Assembly: GCF_001953055.1 (NCBI RefSeq)
Contig: NZ_CP019044.1
Coordinates: 2,170,001 to 2,234,000 of the forward strand
DNA from: Salaquimonas pukyongi
GTDB taxonomy: Bacteria > Pseudomonadota > Alphaproteobacteria > Rhizobiales > Rhizobiaceae
Reading direction: 5' to 3'
Length of the DNA: 64,000 bases
Part shown: positions 20,799-29,410 of the stretch, in pieces
Layout: every line of letters starts with the position of its first letter
Numbering within the stretch: position 1 is the first letter of the stretch
The notes under the pieces: generated by a model
Database searches by the model: none
What the model was told of the DNA's origin: nothing
Seen by the model: the letters and a program-made list of their open reading frames with translations, nothing else
Program-made: the position numbers and the translations under genes

Positions 20799-20881
20799 GT
20801 GGACCGCCCGCGGTACCGCATTGCAGCAATTCTGGCTCTGCAGGAACCGGCAGAACCTGAATGCGAATCAAATTCAACGAC

Positions 20882-21670
20882 TCAGATATACCGCTGCACC
20901 TTCTTGCAATATCGGGCACTGATCGGGTTCATGCGCTTGGCACCGTGCCCGGCATTGTAGCGCAGGATGGTGCCGCAGGTTGAACCGCCGGCAAGCCGGT
21001 GCGCTTCACCGAGATATTTCATGCCGTAGCGGATATTGGTTTCCGGATTGTAGAGCCCCTTGGCAGAACCGCGATAGCCCATCAGACGTGCCGTCGACAG
21101 TTTGAGCTGCATCAGCCCGATTTCACCAGCACCGCCGCGCGCATTGGCCCTGTAGGCGCTTTCAACGCGCACTACGGCGTGAGCGAGCTTGAGCGGGATA
21201 CCGTTTGCGCTGGCATATTTTGCGATCAGGGAGTGATATCGCGCCGAACCGCCGCCTGCCGCGATCTTCGGCCGCAAGGAGACTTGCAGCTTCCCAACCT
21301 CGCCTTCAGCTGTCTTCACTTTCTTCGCCAGATAGTCGCGCTGGCTCTGCATCAGCCTCTTTTGCGTCTCGCTGAGGCCCTTGGTCATGGCGTCGAAAGA
21401 AGCAAGGCGCTTCTTTGCAGAATCAAGCCGGCGCTTCGCATCCGCCAGCTTGCGCTTTTGGAGTTCGGCTTTTTCGGAACTTTTCTGCTTGCTGGCGGTT
21501 TTGCCGGACGATGTCTGTCCGGGAACCGTGCGCAGGGATGGTGCGGTAAAGCCGTAGGTCTGTGTGTGGCTTGACGTGACGGTTTGAGTCGAGGTGCAGG
21601 CTGTAAGAAGAATCAGACCGGCAACAGCCGCGGCAATCCGCGCCGCGGCGGGTAACTTTGAAGTCGTCAT
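20882..21670 (-). CDS. Lipoprotein lytic transglycosylase, SLT domain
   Basis: The ATG at 21670 (AAGGGG upstream) gives a 262-residue lipoprotein: hydrophobic N-terminus then lipobox LLTAC. A Lys/Ser-rich coiled-coil-like region covers residues about 60-130. The C-terminal half is a soluble-lytic-transglycosylase domain with the catalytic glutamate in VVRVESAYRANARGGAGEIGLMQ and the family blocks NIRYGMKYL and RYNAGHG. It should cleave peptidoglycan glycan strands with anhydro-muramic acid formation, anchored to the outer membrane. Confidence 0.88.
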   Translation of the reverse strand: MTTSKLPAAARIAAAVAGLILLTACTSTQTVTSSHTQTYGFTAPSLRTVPGQTSSGKTASKQKSSEKAELQKRKLADAKRRLDSAKKRLASFDAMTKGLSETQKRLMQSQRDYLAKKVKTAEGEVGKLQVSLRPKIAAGGGSARYHSLIAKYASANGIPLKLAHAVVRVESAYRANARGGAGEIGLMQLKLSTARLMGYRGSAKGLYNPETNIRYGMKYLGEAHRLAGGSTCGTILRYNAGHGAKRMNPISARYCKKVQRYI

Positions 21671-21820
21671 AGGGAGCCCCTTTGATTTCATTGAGCTGGA
21701 CGGCCTCCCCCGATTCCCGAGCCGTCCGGACCGGGCCGCCATTGGCGTTTCAATCGTGACAGGATTGTGTCGGCGCGTTGAACTTCCGTATCGGAATGTA
21801 AGACAGCGTGATTGCGCCGT

Positions 21821-22591
21821 TCAGCCCTCACCCAGAGCATGGTGCAGCCGGTAAAGGGTTTCGATGGTTGAAACATCGGCCACACCATCAACCTTTCCAG
21901 GCCTGAAATGGCGCTGGAAGGCAGCGACCACCTGCGCCGTCTCCCGGTCGAATTCGCCGCTGCGGCCGATCCCGTAGCCATAAAGCGACAGCATTTCCTG
22001 AAGCGCTTCGACCGGCGGGCCGCCATCGCCGAGGGTCAAAAAGCGGCCTCCGGCAAGTGGAGCCGGCTCGATCCAGTGGCCAATGCCAGCTTCATGAAGG
22101 CGTTTCCAGGGAAACTTCTCGCCCGGGTCGCGCTTGCGGCCCGGCGCAACATCCGAATGGGCCAGCACGTTTCGAGGTTCGATCCTGCACCGCGCAATGA
22201 TGTCGCCACACAGATCGATGACGGCGGCAATCTGGGCATCGCAGAAATCCGGATAACCGAACTCGTGGCCCGGATTGACAATCTCAATACCGATGGAACG
22301 GGAATTCACATCTTCCCTGCCCTGCCAGCTTCCCGCACCGGCATGCCAGGCACGCTTTTCCTCCGCCACCATCTGAACAATGCGCCCGTCCTCGTGCACG
22401 ATATAGTGGCAGGAGACCTGACTTTCTTCGGCACACAACCATTGCTGAGCCTTCTCGCCGTCCTCCATCCCGGTATAATGCAGCAGCAGAATGTCGACCG
22501 GCGCACGGCGCTCATTGAAATTTACAGCTGTTGCCACATCGCTGACGCAGCGGCTGTCCGGCGGCAAGGTCAAATTCCCCGCTCCCTGCAC
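21821..22591 (-). CDS. N-acetylmuramoyl-L-alanine amidase, AmpD-like with peptidoglycan-binding domain
   Basis: Zinc amidase of the amidase_2 family (residues about 30-170). Zinc-ligand regions are visible in ILLLHYTGM, KRAWHAGAGSWQG and LAHSDVAPGRKRDPG. A PG_binding_1 domain follows (GGPPVEALQEMLSLYGYGIGRSGEFD). No signal peptide is seen, so a cytoplasmic role in muropeptide recycling is plausible. The combination with a binding domain resembles AmiD/AmpD relatives. Its start overlaps the end of the TerB/DnaJ gene by 22 bases. Confidence 0.88.
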   Translation of the reverse strand: MQGAGNLTLPPDSRCVSDVATAVNFNERRAPVDILLLHYTGMEDGEKAQQWLCAEESQVSCHYIVHEDGRIVQMVAEEKRAWHAGAGSWQGREDVNSRSIGIEIVNPGHEFGYPDFCDAQIAAVIDLCGDIIARCRIEPRNVLAHSDVAPGRKRDPGEKFPWKRLHEAGIGHWIEPAPLAGGRFLTLGDGGPPVEALQEMLSLYGYGIGRSGEFDRETAQVVAAFQRHFRPGKVDGVADVSTIETLYRLHHALGEG

Positions 22592-23268
22592 AAATGCTGC
22601 CAGGCCAGGTTTATCCCGGCAAGGCGGTCGTTCGCGATCCGCAAAAATTCTTCCGGCACGCCACGGGCCAGCATCCTGTCTGGGTGATTATCGCGCACCA
22701 GCTTGCGGTAATGCGCTTTCAGCCTTTCATTGTCCCAGTTTGGATCGGCACCCAGCACCAGATAGGGATCGCCTTCCTCCGGCTCCATATGGCGCAGCCT
22801 GAGGCCCTCGAACTCCCGGTGGCCGAGGCCGAAGATGTCGGAAACGGTTTCAACGAAACCCAGTTCGCGCTCATGGATGACACCATCGGCCTTGGCGATG
22901 TGGAAAAGCCCGTCAAGCACATCCCTCAGAATGTCTTCCTCCTCCGGAAACAGCGCCTTGACCTGGCTGGCATAGGATTCAAACCCGGCGACATCCTGCT
23001 TGGCAAGGTTATACACCCGCGCCACATTGGCCGCTTCCTTTTGTGGCACCTCAAACAGTTCCTGAAAGGCAGTAACTTCCTCCTGGGTCACAATGCCGTC
23101 CGCCTTGGCCATCTTGGCAGACAGCGCAATGATGGCGATGGAAAATGTCACCTGCTTGCGCGTGGCAGGATCGCCCTCAAACACCGTACGGACGGATTCG
23201 ACGACCGCCGAAAACGCCTGGCTGGCAGTGCTTGCGATGAACTCGCCGAAATTTGCCCAGATCGACAT
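22570..23268 (-). CDS. TerB-like plus DnaJ-domain protein (DjlA-like)
   Basis: The N-terminal part (residues about 35-145) is a TerB-type helical domain with acidic repeats (KMAKADGIVTQEEV and HIAKADGVIHEREL). The C-terminal J domain starts at PYLVLGADPNWDNERLK and carries the HPD motif in VRDNHPDRM. It should recruit DnaK. E. coli DjlA has an N-terminal membrane anchor, but here only a weakly hydrophobic start is seen. The amidase gene overlaps its 3' end, which suggests co-expression. Confidence 0.87.
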   Translation of the reverse strand: MSIWANFGEFIASTASQAFSAVVESVRTVFEGDPATRKQVTFSIAIIALSAKMAKADGIVTQEEVTAFQELFEVPQKEAANVARVYNLAKQDVAGFESYASQVKALFPEEEDILRDVLDGLFHIAKADGVIHERELGFVETVSDIFGLGHREFEGLRLRHMEPEEGDPYLVLGADPNWDNERLKAHYRKLVRDNHPDRMLARGVPEEFLRIANDRLAGINLAWQHLCRERGI

Positions 23269-23339
23269 GAAATCCGTTTAGGCGACTTGCATGGCCGATT
23301 GAAGAGAAAATTTGCCAGGGCGGCAACTTGGCAACGGCT

Positions 23340-23729
23340 TCAATCCCAATCCCGCTGAACAAGTGTCAGGACTTTGCCCTTGCCGTCGATTAGTTCAAGA
23401 CGGGCGCCCCTGCGGGTAAATCTCCGTGCATTCTGCAGGCTTGAAAGAAACGCTTGCTCCTTTTCCATCACCGCGCCGGGGCAAGCCATGCGCGTTGCAC
23501 CCAGCGGGCCCGCCTTGAACTTTTCGCCATCGGTTTCATAGCTGCCGAAAAAGCGGTTGCAGCCTGCATGGCCGGTAACACGGCCGCCTGCTTCAAACCG
23601 GACGAACGGCATGTCCTGCCCTGCCATGCCCCATTCCGATCCGGCAAGCGAGGAAGCTGCGGTCACCGCAATTGCTGCGAAAAACCACAAGGCGATGGCA
23701 TAAGGAAAGGAATTCAGTATCCGTTTCAT
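23340..23729 (-). CDS. META-domain (HslJ-like) secreted protein
   Basis: The ATG at 23729 with AGGAA before it gives a 129-residue exported protein. It has a signal peptide (RILNSFPYAIALWFFAAIAV) and then a META domain with the typical SEWGMAG, FEAGGRVTGHAGCNRFFGSYETDG and LGATRMACPGAVMEKEQAFLSSL. Two conserved cysteines (AGCN, ACPG) may pair. META proteins such as E. coli HslJ are envelope proteins of poorly defined function. It lies 7 bases after the winged-helix regulator on the same strand. Confidence 0.85.
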   Translation of the reverse strand: MKRILNSFPYAIALWFFAAIAVTAASSLAGSEWGMAGQDMPFVRFEAGGRVTGHAGCNRFFGSYETDGEKFKAGPLGATRMACPGAVMEKEQAFLSSLQNARRFTRRGARLELIDGKGKVLTLVQRDWD

Positions 23730-23736
23730 AAGGTTC

Positions 23737-24324
23737 CTACAGATTGGTGGCGCTGCGTGCCGCCTGATCGTACTGCCCGGAAACGGCACGAAGAAGGCGG
23801 GCAGCCTTGGCAAGCTCAGCCGCATCGACGCCCAGGTCGCATACGCTCTCCACCAGAAGGTTTTCGCGAATCTGGTGATACCGCTCGCAGGTCTTCATCC
23901 CCTCGGCCGTCACCCTTGCTGTTTTCTCCTTGCCGCGTTTGCCGGTGGTCAAGAGCCCCATTCCCTCGAGCTTTTTCAGCGAGTAATTGACCAGATGCGT
24001 GTCTTCCACATTCAGAACGACACATAGATCGGAAAGCGTTTTTTCCCGCTCCTTGTGCATCACCCCGTGCATCACCAATACATCAAGCGGCGTCATGCCC
24101 GGGTGACCAGCCGCGGTCATGCAGCGCACCATCCAGCGGTGAAACGCATTGGTTGCCACCGTCAGCACATATTCCATCTCCGAAAGCTGTGGCAGCGCCC
24201 CTGATGCCAGATGCGAAGCCAGCACAACCGGGCCGACGGATGCCGCCCCTTCATCCTTGCCTGCGGCCCCGCCGGCGGCCCTGCCGATACCTTCACCAAT
24301 GTCCTTGTCCGTGTGTTTTGCCAT
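23737..24324 (-). CDS. Winged-helix (MarR-like) transcriptional regulator
   Basis: The 195-residue protein has a Gly/Ala-rich N-terminal extension (residues 1-45), then a MarR-type domain: MTPLDVLVMHGVMHKEREKTLSDLC, the recognition region NVEDTHLVNYSLKKLEGMGLL and the wing TGKRGKEKTARVTAEG. It is divergent from the hydantoinase gene across 83 bases that contain a 12-bp palindrome between promoter-like elements. It therefore probably controls that gene and itself. Confidence 0.82.
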   Translation of the reverse strand: MAKHTDKDIGEGIGRAAGGAAGKDEGAASVGPVVLASHLASGALPQLSEMEYVLTVATNAFHRWMVRCMTAAGHPGMTPLDVLVMHGVMHKEREKTLSDLCVVLNVEDTHLVNYSLKKLEGMGLLTTGKRGKEKTARVTAEGMKTCERYHQIRENLLVESVCDLGVDAAELAKAARLLRAVSGQYDQAARSATNL

Positions 24325-24342
24325 GATTCCCTCTTTTCAACA

Positions 24343-24370
24343 TTGACATTTTATCGATAAATTGTAGATG
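24343..24370 (+). promoter_or_regulatory. Promoter with internal palindromic operator for the hydantoinase gene
   Basis: TTGACA at 24343-24348 and TAGATG at 24365-24370 are 16 bases apart, a plausible -35/-10 pair. The spacer holds the perfect palindrome TTTATCGATAAA (24350-24361). The position between divergent regulator and enzyme genes suggests the regulator's binding site. Confidence 0.5.
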
Positions 24371-24407
24371 TTCGCAATCCTTATTTCTTATCCGACGGAG
24401 AAAAAAC

Positions 24408-25121
24408 ATGGCTGAAGCCGGTAAATGGGACTTCTGGATCGACCGTGGCGGCACTTTTACCGACATCGTCGGGCGCGATCCTGAGGGCGGCCTTCATGCA
24501 CACAAGCTCCTCTCGGAAAATCCCGAAGCCTACCGCGATGCGGCTGTCCAGGGCATTCGTGATCTCCTTGGCGTCAAAAAGGGCGAGGCGGTTCCTTCCG
24601 GCCGCATCGACGCGGTCAAGATGGGCACTACCGTCGCCACCAACGCCCTGCTTGAGCGAAAAGGCGACCGCACTGCGCTGCTGATTACCAGGGGCTTTCG
24701 CGATGCGCTGAAGATCGGCTACCAAGCGCGCCAGGATATCTTTGCCAAAGAAATCGTCAAACCCGAACAGCTTTATGAATCCGTAACCGAGATCGATGAG
24801 CGCGTATTGGCCGACGGCACGGTGGAACAGGCACCGGATCTTGACGCGGTGAGCCGGCAGCTTGAGGAAATTCGCGACGTCGGCATTGAGGCGGTTGCCA
24901 TCGCCCTGATGCACTCGTGGAAATACCCCGAACACGAACAGGCGATTGCAAAACTGGCCCGCAAAATGGGGTTCGGGCAGGTTTCCGTCAGCCATGAGGT
25001 TTCCCAACTCGTCAAACTGGTTGGCCGCGGCGACACGACCGTGGTCGATGCCTACCTCTCGCCCATCCTGCGCCGGTATGTAAACCAGGTCGCCGAGGAA
25101 TTGGGGAAGGCCCGCGCCTGA
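24408..25121 (+). CDS. Hydantoinase/5-oxoprolinase, N-terminal fragment (frame break at its end)
   Basis: This is the first 237 residues of an ATP-dependent hydantoinase/oxoprolinase (HyuA type). It includes the N-terminal ATPase start [22 protein letters not shown] and [17 protein letters not shown]. The stop falls in the middle of the HyuA domain, just before the conserved [10 protein letters not shown], which continues in the next frame. One extra C at about 25116-25119 would fuse both frames (reading ARALMFMM). The stop overlaps the next ATG as TGATG. A truncated product would lack half of the ATPase fold. Confidence 0.85.
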   Translation: MAEAGKWDFWIDRGGTFTDIVGRDPEGGLHAHKLLSENPEAYRDAAVQGIRDLLGVKKGEAVPSGRIDAVKMGTTVATNALLERKGDRTALLITRGFRDALKIGYQARQDIFAKEIVKPEQLYESVTEIDERVLADGTVEQAPDLDAVSRQLEEIRDVGIEAVAIALMHSWKYPEHEQAIAKLARKMGFGQVSVSHEVSQLVKLVGRGDTTVVDAYLSPILRRYVNQVAEELGKARA

Positions 25122-28006
25122 TGTTCATGATGTCTTCGGGCGGACTGACGGCAGCCCAGCTCTTTCAGGGCAAGGACGCGATCCTCTCCGGCCCCGCCGG
25201 CGGCGTGGTTGGTGCGGTTGAGACCGCCGAACTCGCAGGCTTCGGAAAGATGATCGGCTTCGACATGGGCGGCACATCGACCGACGTTTCCCATTATGAT
25301 GGCGAGTTGGAGCGCACGTTCGAAACCGAGGTTGCCGGCGTGCGCATGCGCGCGCCGATGATGCGCATTCATACCGTCGCCGCCGGCGGCGGATCGATCC
25401 TCACCTTCAAGGATGGCCGGTTCCAGGCAGGCCCCGATTCGGCCGGCGCCAACCCCGGTCCCGCCTGCTATAGGCGTGGCGGACCGCTCGCCGTTACCGA
25501 CGCCAATGTCATGGTCGGCAAGTTGCGTCCGGAATTCTTTCCTGCGATTTTCGGTCCTGATCAGGACCAGCCCCTGGATGTTGAAGCCGTGCGCGAAAAG
25601 TTCTCGGTACTGGCAAAGGAAGCCGGCCTGTCACCGGAAGAGGTTGCTGACGGCTTCCTCAAGATCGCTGTCGAAAACATGGCCAACGCCATCAAGAAGA
25701 TTTCGGTGCAGCGCGGCTACGACGTGACCGAATACGCGCTTAATTGTTTTGGCGGCGCGGGGGGGCAGCATGCCTGCGCTGTTGCCGACGCGCTCGGCAT
25801 GAAGACCGTCCTCATCCATCCTTTCTCCGGCATCCTGTCTGCCTATGGCATGGGCCTTGCCAAGATCCGCGCAAACCGCACCCGAGCGCTGGTAAAGCCG
25901 CTCGACAAGGCGCTTGAATCAGAACTTCAGGCCGTTGAATCAAAACTTGAGGGAGAAACACGCGCCGAACTTGCAGAACAGGAAGTAAGCGATTCTTCTG
26001 TAAGCATTTTTTCCCGTGCGCACATTCGCTACGATGGCACGGATACCGCTATCCCGGTAACGCTCGGCGAGAGCGATGCCATGATTTCCGAGTTTGAAAG
26101 CACCCACCGCAAGCAATTCGGTTTTGTGTTCGAGAACAAGGGACTGATCGTCGAAGCGATTGAGGTCGAGGCCGTCGGCGGCGGCGCCGAGATCGAAGAG
26201 ACCGAACACGAGCTTACCGACCCTGTCATCGCCGCCGACAACATCCAGGAGTTCTTCTCCAACGGCAAATGGCACACTGCCAGCATCTGCCCGCGTGAGG
26301 ATCTCAAACCCGGCCATCGCATCAAGGGGCCGGGCCTCATCATCGAGCCGAACCAGACCATCGTTGTCGAGCCGGGCTGGCAGGCCCGTATTTCAAAGCT
26401 CAACCATGTCGTTCTGGAGCGCATCGAGGAGATGAAGCGCGGCCATGCGATTGGAACCGAGGCGGACCCGGTCATGCTGGAAGTGTTCAACAACCTGTTC
26501 ATGTCGATCGCCGAGCAGATGGGTGTAACGCTGCAAAACACCGCCTACTCCGTCAACATCAAGGAGCGGCTCGACTTTTCCTGTGCGGTCTTCGGCCCGG
26601 ACGGTTCGCTCGTCGCCAATGCGCCCCACATGCCGGTGCATTTGGGTTCCATGGATCGCTCGGTGACCACCGTCATCGAGCAGAACCGGGGCAATGTCGA
26701 TCCCGGCGATGTCTTCATTCTCAATGCTCCCTATAATGGCGGAACCCACCTTCCGGACATTACGGTGGTCACCCCGGTCTTCGACGATGATGAAAAGGAA
26801 ATCCTGTTCTGGGTTGCCGCCCGCGGTCACCACGCCGATGTCGGCGGCATGGCGCCAGGCAGCGCCACCCCCCGCGCCACCCATATCGACGAGGAAGGCG
26901 TACTCATCGACAACTTCAAGCTGGTCAAGCGCGGCATTATCGATGAGACCGGCATGCGCGAAATTCTGACCAACCACCCCTGGCCGGCACGCAATCCCGA
27001 TCAGAACATGGCCGATATCCGCGCCCACATCGCCGCCAACGAGATGGGCGTCAACGAACTGCGCAAGATGGTTGCCCATTTCGGCCTTGATGTCGTGCAG
27101 GCATACCTCAAGCACGTACAGGACAATGCAGAAGAAAGCGTACGCCGGGTGATCGATGCGCTTTCCGATTGCCAGTACACCTACCAGACCGATAATGACC
27201 AGCAGATCTCGGTCAAGATCACGGTCGACAAGGCAAGGCGCGAGGCGACCGTGGACTTCACCGGCACATCCCCCATGGCAAAGAACAATTTCAACGCGCC
27301 GGAACCGGTCACCCGCGCAGCCGTGCTGTATGTGTTCCGCCTCATGGTGGAAGCCGACATTCCCATGAACGCCGGCTGCCTGAAACCGATCAACATCGTT
27401 ATTCCCGACGGCTGCATGCTGAAACCCGAATATCCGGCTGCTGTGATCGCCGGCAACACCGAGACCAGCCAGCACGTCACAAACTGTCTGCTGATGGCGC
27501 TGGGCGCACTGGCCAACGCCCCGGGAACCATGAACAATCTGACCTACGGCAATGACCGTTATCAGAACTACGAGACGGTTTGTGGTGGTGCTCCAGCCGG
27601 CAGAATGAACGATGGCCGGGGCTTTGCCGGTCCATCCGGCGTTCACGTCCACATGACCAATACCCGCATGACGGACCCCGAAGTGCTTGAAATGCGCTAT
27701 CCGGTCGTGCTCGAGGAGTTTTCCATCAGAACAGGCTCCGGCGGCAAGGGGAAATACCCCGGCGGCGACGGATGTACACGCATCATGCGCTTTCTTGAAG
27801 ACATGGACTGCGCCATTCTCTCCTCCTCGCGCTATCACCCCCCCAAGGGGCTGGATGGTGGCGGCGATGGCGAAACCGGTAAAACGCAAATCCGCCGCGC
27901 AGGTGGCACCATCGACACGCTCAAACATTGCGACCAGACTGAAGTAAAGGCAGGCGATGCTGTAGTGCTTCAGACCCCCGCCGCAGGTGGTTATTTGCCG
28001 CAATGA
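25121..28006 (+). CDS. Hydantoinase/5-oxoprolinase, remainder: HyuA C-terminus fused to HyuB
   Basis: The 961-residue frame continues the previous one. Residues 1 to about 440 are the rest of HyuA (SSGGLTAAQLFQGKDAILSGPAGGVVG, MIGFDMGGTSTDVSHYDG, NCFGGAGGQHACAVADALG). From about 445 it is HyuB (VFNNLFMSIAEQMGVTLQNTAYS, NAPHMPVHLGSM, GGTHLPDITVVTPVF). Joined, the polypeptide would be about 1,200 residues, the length of single-chain 5-oxoprolinase. Family members hydrolyse 5-oxoproline or hydantoins using ATP; the substrate here is not certain. The ATG at 25121 is preceded by GGGGAAGG, so separate translation is conceivable. Confidence 0.85.
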   Translation: MFMMSSGGLTAAQLFQGKDAILSGPAGGVVGAVETAELAGFGKMIGFDMGGTSTDVSHYDGELERTFETEVAGVRMRAPMMRIHTVAAGGGSILTFKDGRFQAGPDSAGANPGPACYRRGGPLAVTDANVMVGKLRPEFFPAIFGPDQDQPLDVEAVREKFSVLAKEAGLSPEEVADGFLKIAVENMANAIKKISVQRGYDVTEYALNCFGGAGGQHACAVADALGMKTVLIHPFSGILSAYGMGLAKIRANRTRALVKPLDKALESELQAVESKLEGETRAELAEQEVSDSSVSIFSRAHIRYDGTDTAIPVTLGESDAMISEFESTHRKQFGFVFENKGLIVEAIEVEAVGGGAEIEETEHELTDPVIAADNIQEFFSNGKWHTASICPREDLKPGHRIKGPGLIIEPNQTIVVEPGWQARISKLNHVVLERIEEMKRGHAIGTEADPVMLEVFNNLFMSIAEQMGVTLQNTAYSVNIKERLDFSCAVFGPDGSLVANAPHMPVHLGSMDRSVTTVIEQNRGNVDPGDVFILNAPYNGGTHLPDITVVTPVFDDDEKEILFWVAARGHHADVGGMAPGSATPRATHIDEEGVLIDNFKLVKRGIIDETGMREILTNHPWPARNPDQNMADIRAHIAANEMGVNELRKMVAHFGLDVVQAYLKHVQDNAEESVRRVIDALSDCQYTYQTDNDQQISVKITVDKARREATVDFTGTSPMAKNNFNAPEPVTRAAVLYVFRLMVEADIPMNAGCLKPINIVIPDGCMLKPEYPAAVIAGNTETSQHVTNCLLMALGALANAPGTMNNLTYGNDRYQNYETVCGGAPAGRMNDGRGFAGPSGVHVHMTNTRMTDPEVLEMRYPVVLEEFSIRTGSGGKGKYPGGDGCTRIMRFLEDMDCAILSSSRYHPPKGLDGGGDGETGKTQIRRAGGTIDTLKHCDQTEVKAGDAVVLQTPAAGGYLPQ

Positions 28007-28117
28007 GTCAAAAACACAACTTGTGAAATATCATTACTGGGGATTGCTTCACGCCTGCGCGTTGACGCCGGAATGCGAATCTCGCCCTTTTGTCGCAAAC
28101 AAGGTGGGGCGGATACC

Positions 28118-28321
28118 ATGAAACCTGAAGTGATTGAAGTTTCCAAACTGCGTCTGGTGGAAACGGAAGCCATGCGCGATGCCGTGAGGCTTTGCCTGCG
28201 CAAAGGCCTCTACGGAACGGAACTGACCCGGTTTCTGACAACCCACTTCATTGTGGATCTTGACCTGCTCAGCGAGGTCCTGGCCGAAATCCAGGCGGAA
28301 ACGGCGTCCGAGGCTGCATAA
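28118..28321 (+). CDS. Small hypothetical protein, 67 residues
   Basis: Not recognised. The ATG at 28118 has AAGGTGGGG upstream and yields an acidic, helical-looking protein (MKPEVIEVSKLRLVETEAMR... ending AETASEAA) with no signal peptide and one cysteine. The frame is open upstream to 28073, but that part lacks a ribosome binding site. It stands alone between the hydantoinase gene and the bufferin-like cluster, 180 bases before the latter. Confidence 0.6.
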   Translation: MKPEVIEVSKLRLVETEAMRDAVRLCLRKGLYGTELTRFLTTHFIVDLDLLSEVLAEIQAETASEAA

Positions 28322-28502
28322 GAGCAGGCTTTTACGCTTCAGCCCTTCCTCCTCATGCTCAATTGCCCTCCTTCACACCTGCGCGATTGAATATCACGGC
28401 GACGTGATGCCTTAACACGCAACCGTCAGTTGATCTGTGCCGTGTGGCGCGGGAAAACCGGTTCCGGTCGTGGATGGGTAAAACGCTAGAGGAGTATTTT
28501 CC

Positions 28503-28769
28503 ATGAAACATGTAGGCAAATCAGGTTCGGCTATTGCTGCTGCTGCATTCGCTCTCGCCGTGGCCGGCAGCGGCATCGCTGTTCCCAGCGGTGCCCATGC
28601 CCAGGGTGAAGCCAAGATTCAGTGCACCGGCGTCAACGTCTGTAAAGGGCACAGCGACTGCAAGACCGCGACAAGCAACTGCAAGGGTCTGAACGACTGC
28701 AAGGGTCAGGGATTTGTCAGCCTGACCCAGTTCGAGTGTGAAAAAGTCGGCGGAAAGTGGGAAGGCTGA
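28503..28769 (+). CDS. bufA: Bufferin-like cysteine-rich RiPP precursor 1
   Basis: The 88-residue precursor begins with a Sec signal peptide (MKHVGKSGSAIAAAAFALAV, cleavage near AHA-QG). The mature part is about 55 residues with six cysteines in the pattern C-x5-C-x5-C-x6-C-x5-C-x12-C. Three of the four central cysteines (second, fourth, fifth) are followed by KG, the third by KT. This matches the DUF2282/bufferin type of secreted peptide, whose central cysteines are converted to thiooxazoles by a DUF692 enzyme and which bind copper in Caulobacter. AGAGGAG precedes the start. The modifying enzyme and its partner are encoded downstream. Confidence 0.85.
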   Translation: MKHVGKSGSAIAAAAFALAVAGSGIAVPSGAHAQGEAKIQCTGVNVCKGHSDCKTATSNCKGLNDCKGQGFVSLTQFECEKVGGKWEG

Positions 28770-28790
28770 CGGCCCGCTGAAAACAAACGC

Positions 28791-28819
28791 GGCTTGCCGG
28801 CACATTTGGCCGGCAAGCC
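28791..28819. other. Stem-loop between the two precursor genes
   Basis: GGCTTGCCGG (28791-28800) pairs perfectly with CCGGCAAGCC (28810-28819). No T-run follows on the plus strand, so it is not a classical terminator for bufA; on the minus strand a GTTTGTTTT follows. It may stabilise or partly terminate the precursor transcript, raising bufA over the downstream genes (inference). Confidence 0.6.
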
Positions 28820-29027
28820 AACTTCAAAAACCGGTTCCGGTCCCAGTTCTTTGGCCCAAAACCGGATCGGACCGCTTGCTGGCCTTTGCCTTTCTTCCTC
28901 ATTCATGTCCCTGCCCTTCACAGCCATGTGATCTGCCTCACGCAAGCGTTATTTGAACTTGAACGGCCCGTTCAACGATGGTGTGGCCACCCTGTCTCTG
29001 GGGGAAATCATGGAAGAGGAGATAAAC

Positions 29028-29291
29028 ATGAAACATATCGGAAAATCCGGCGCCGCAGTTGCAGCCGCCGCTTTCGCCCTGGCCATCACTGGTACCGGCA
29101 TTGCCGTTCCCTCAGGTGCCCAGGCAGCAGAGGACAAGGTCCAGTGCGTGGGCGTAAACTCGTGCAAAGGCCACAGCGACTGCAAAACGGCAACCAGTTC
29201 CTGTAAAGGACTTAACGCCTGTAAGGGTCAGGGCTTTCTGGAACTGACCAAGGCCGAGTGCGATGAACAGGGCGGCACATACGAAAGCTAA
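29028..29291 (+). CDS. bufA: Bufferin-like cysteine-rich RiPP precursor 2
   Basis: Paralogue of the precursor at 28503. Its signal peptide is nearly identical (MKHIGKSGAAVAAAAFALAI, cleavage near AQA-AE). The core VQCVGVNSCKGHSDCKTATS...CKGLNACKGQGF keeps all six cysteines at the same spacing. Length is 87 residues from the ATG at 29028, preceded by AGAGGAG. The open frame runs back to 28953, but that part lacks a start context. The pair looks like a recent tandem duplication. A TTGAACG/CGTTCAA inverted repeat (three-base loop) lies just upstream, around 28957-28975. Confidence 0.85.
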   Translation: MKHIGKSGAAVAAAAFALAITGTGIAVPSGAQAAEDKVQCVGVNSCKGHSDCKTATSSCKGLNACKGQGFLELTKAECDEQGGTYES

Positions 29292-29410
29292 GCGCTGAGC
29301 GATCTGAGAGTTTCCGCCGGCGCTTGCAGCGCTGGCGGTTTTCGTAGCACACTGGCTATGCCTGTGGCTTGAGCCGGAACCAGAACCCAAATGGCTGAAA
29401 ACCCGAACCG

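Noticed and set aside
25100-25125. Programmed ribosomal frameshift in the hydantoinase gene
   Set aside because: No slippery heptamer followed by a stable structure is evident, and two other genes in the window show the same single-C dropout, which favours a sequence error.
26393-28003. A 536-codon frame antisense to the hydantoinase gene
   Set aside because: Shadow of a GC-rich coding strand; the sense HyuB domain is unmistakable.
28791-28844. Rho-independent terminator after the first bufferin-like precursor
   Set aside because: The stem is perfect but no T-run follows on the plus strand, so it is reported only as a stem-loop.
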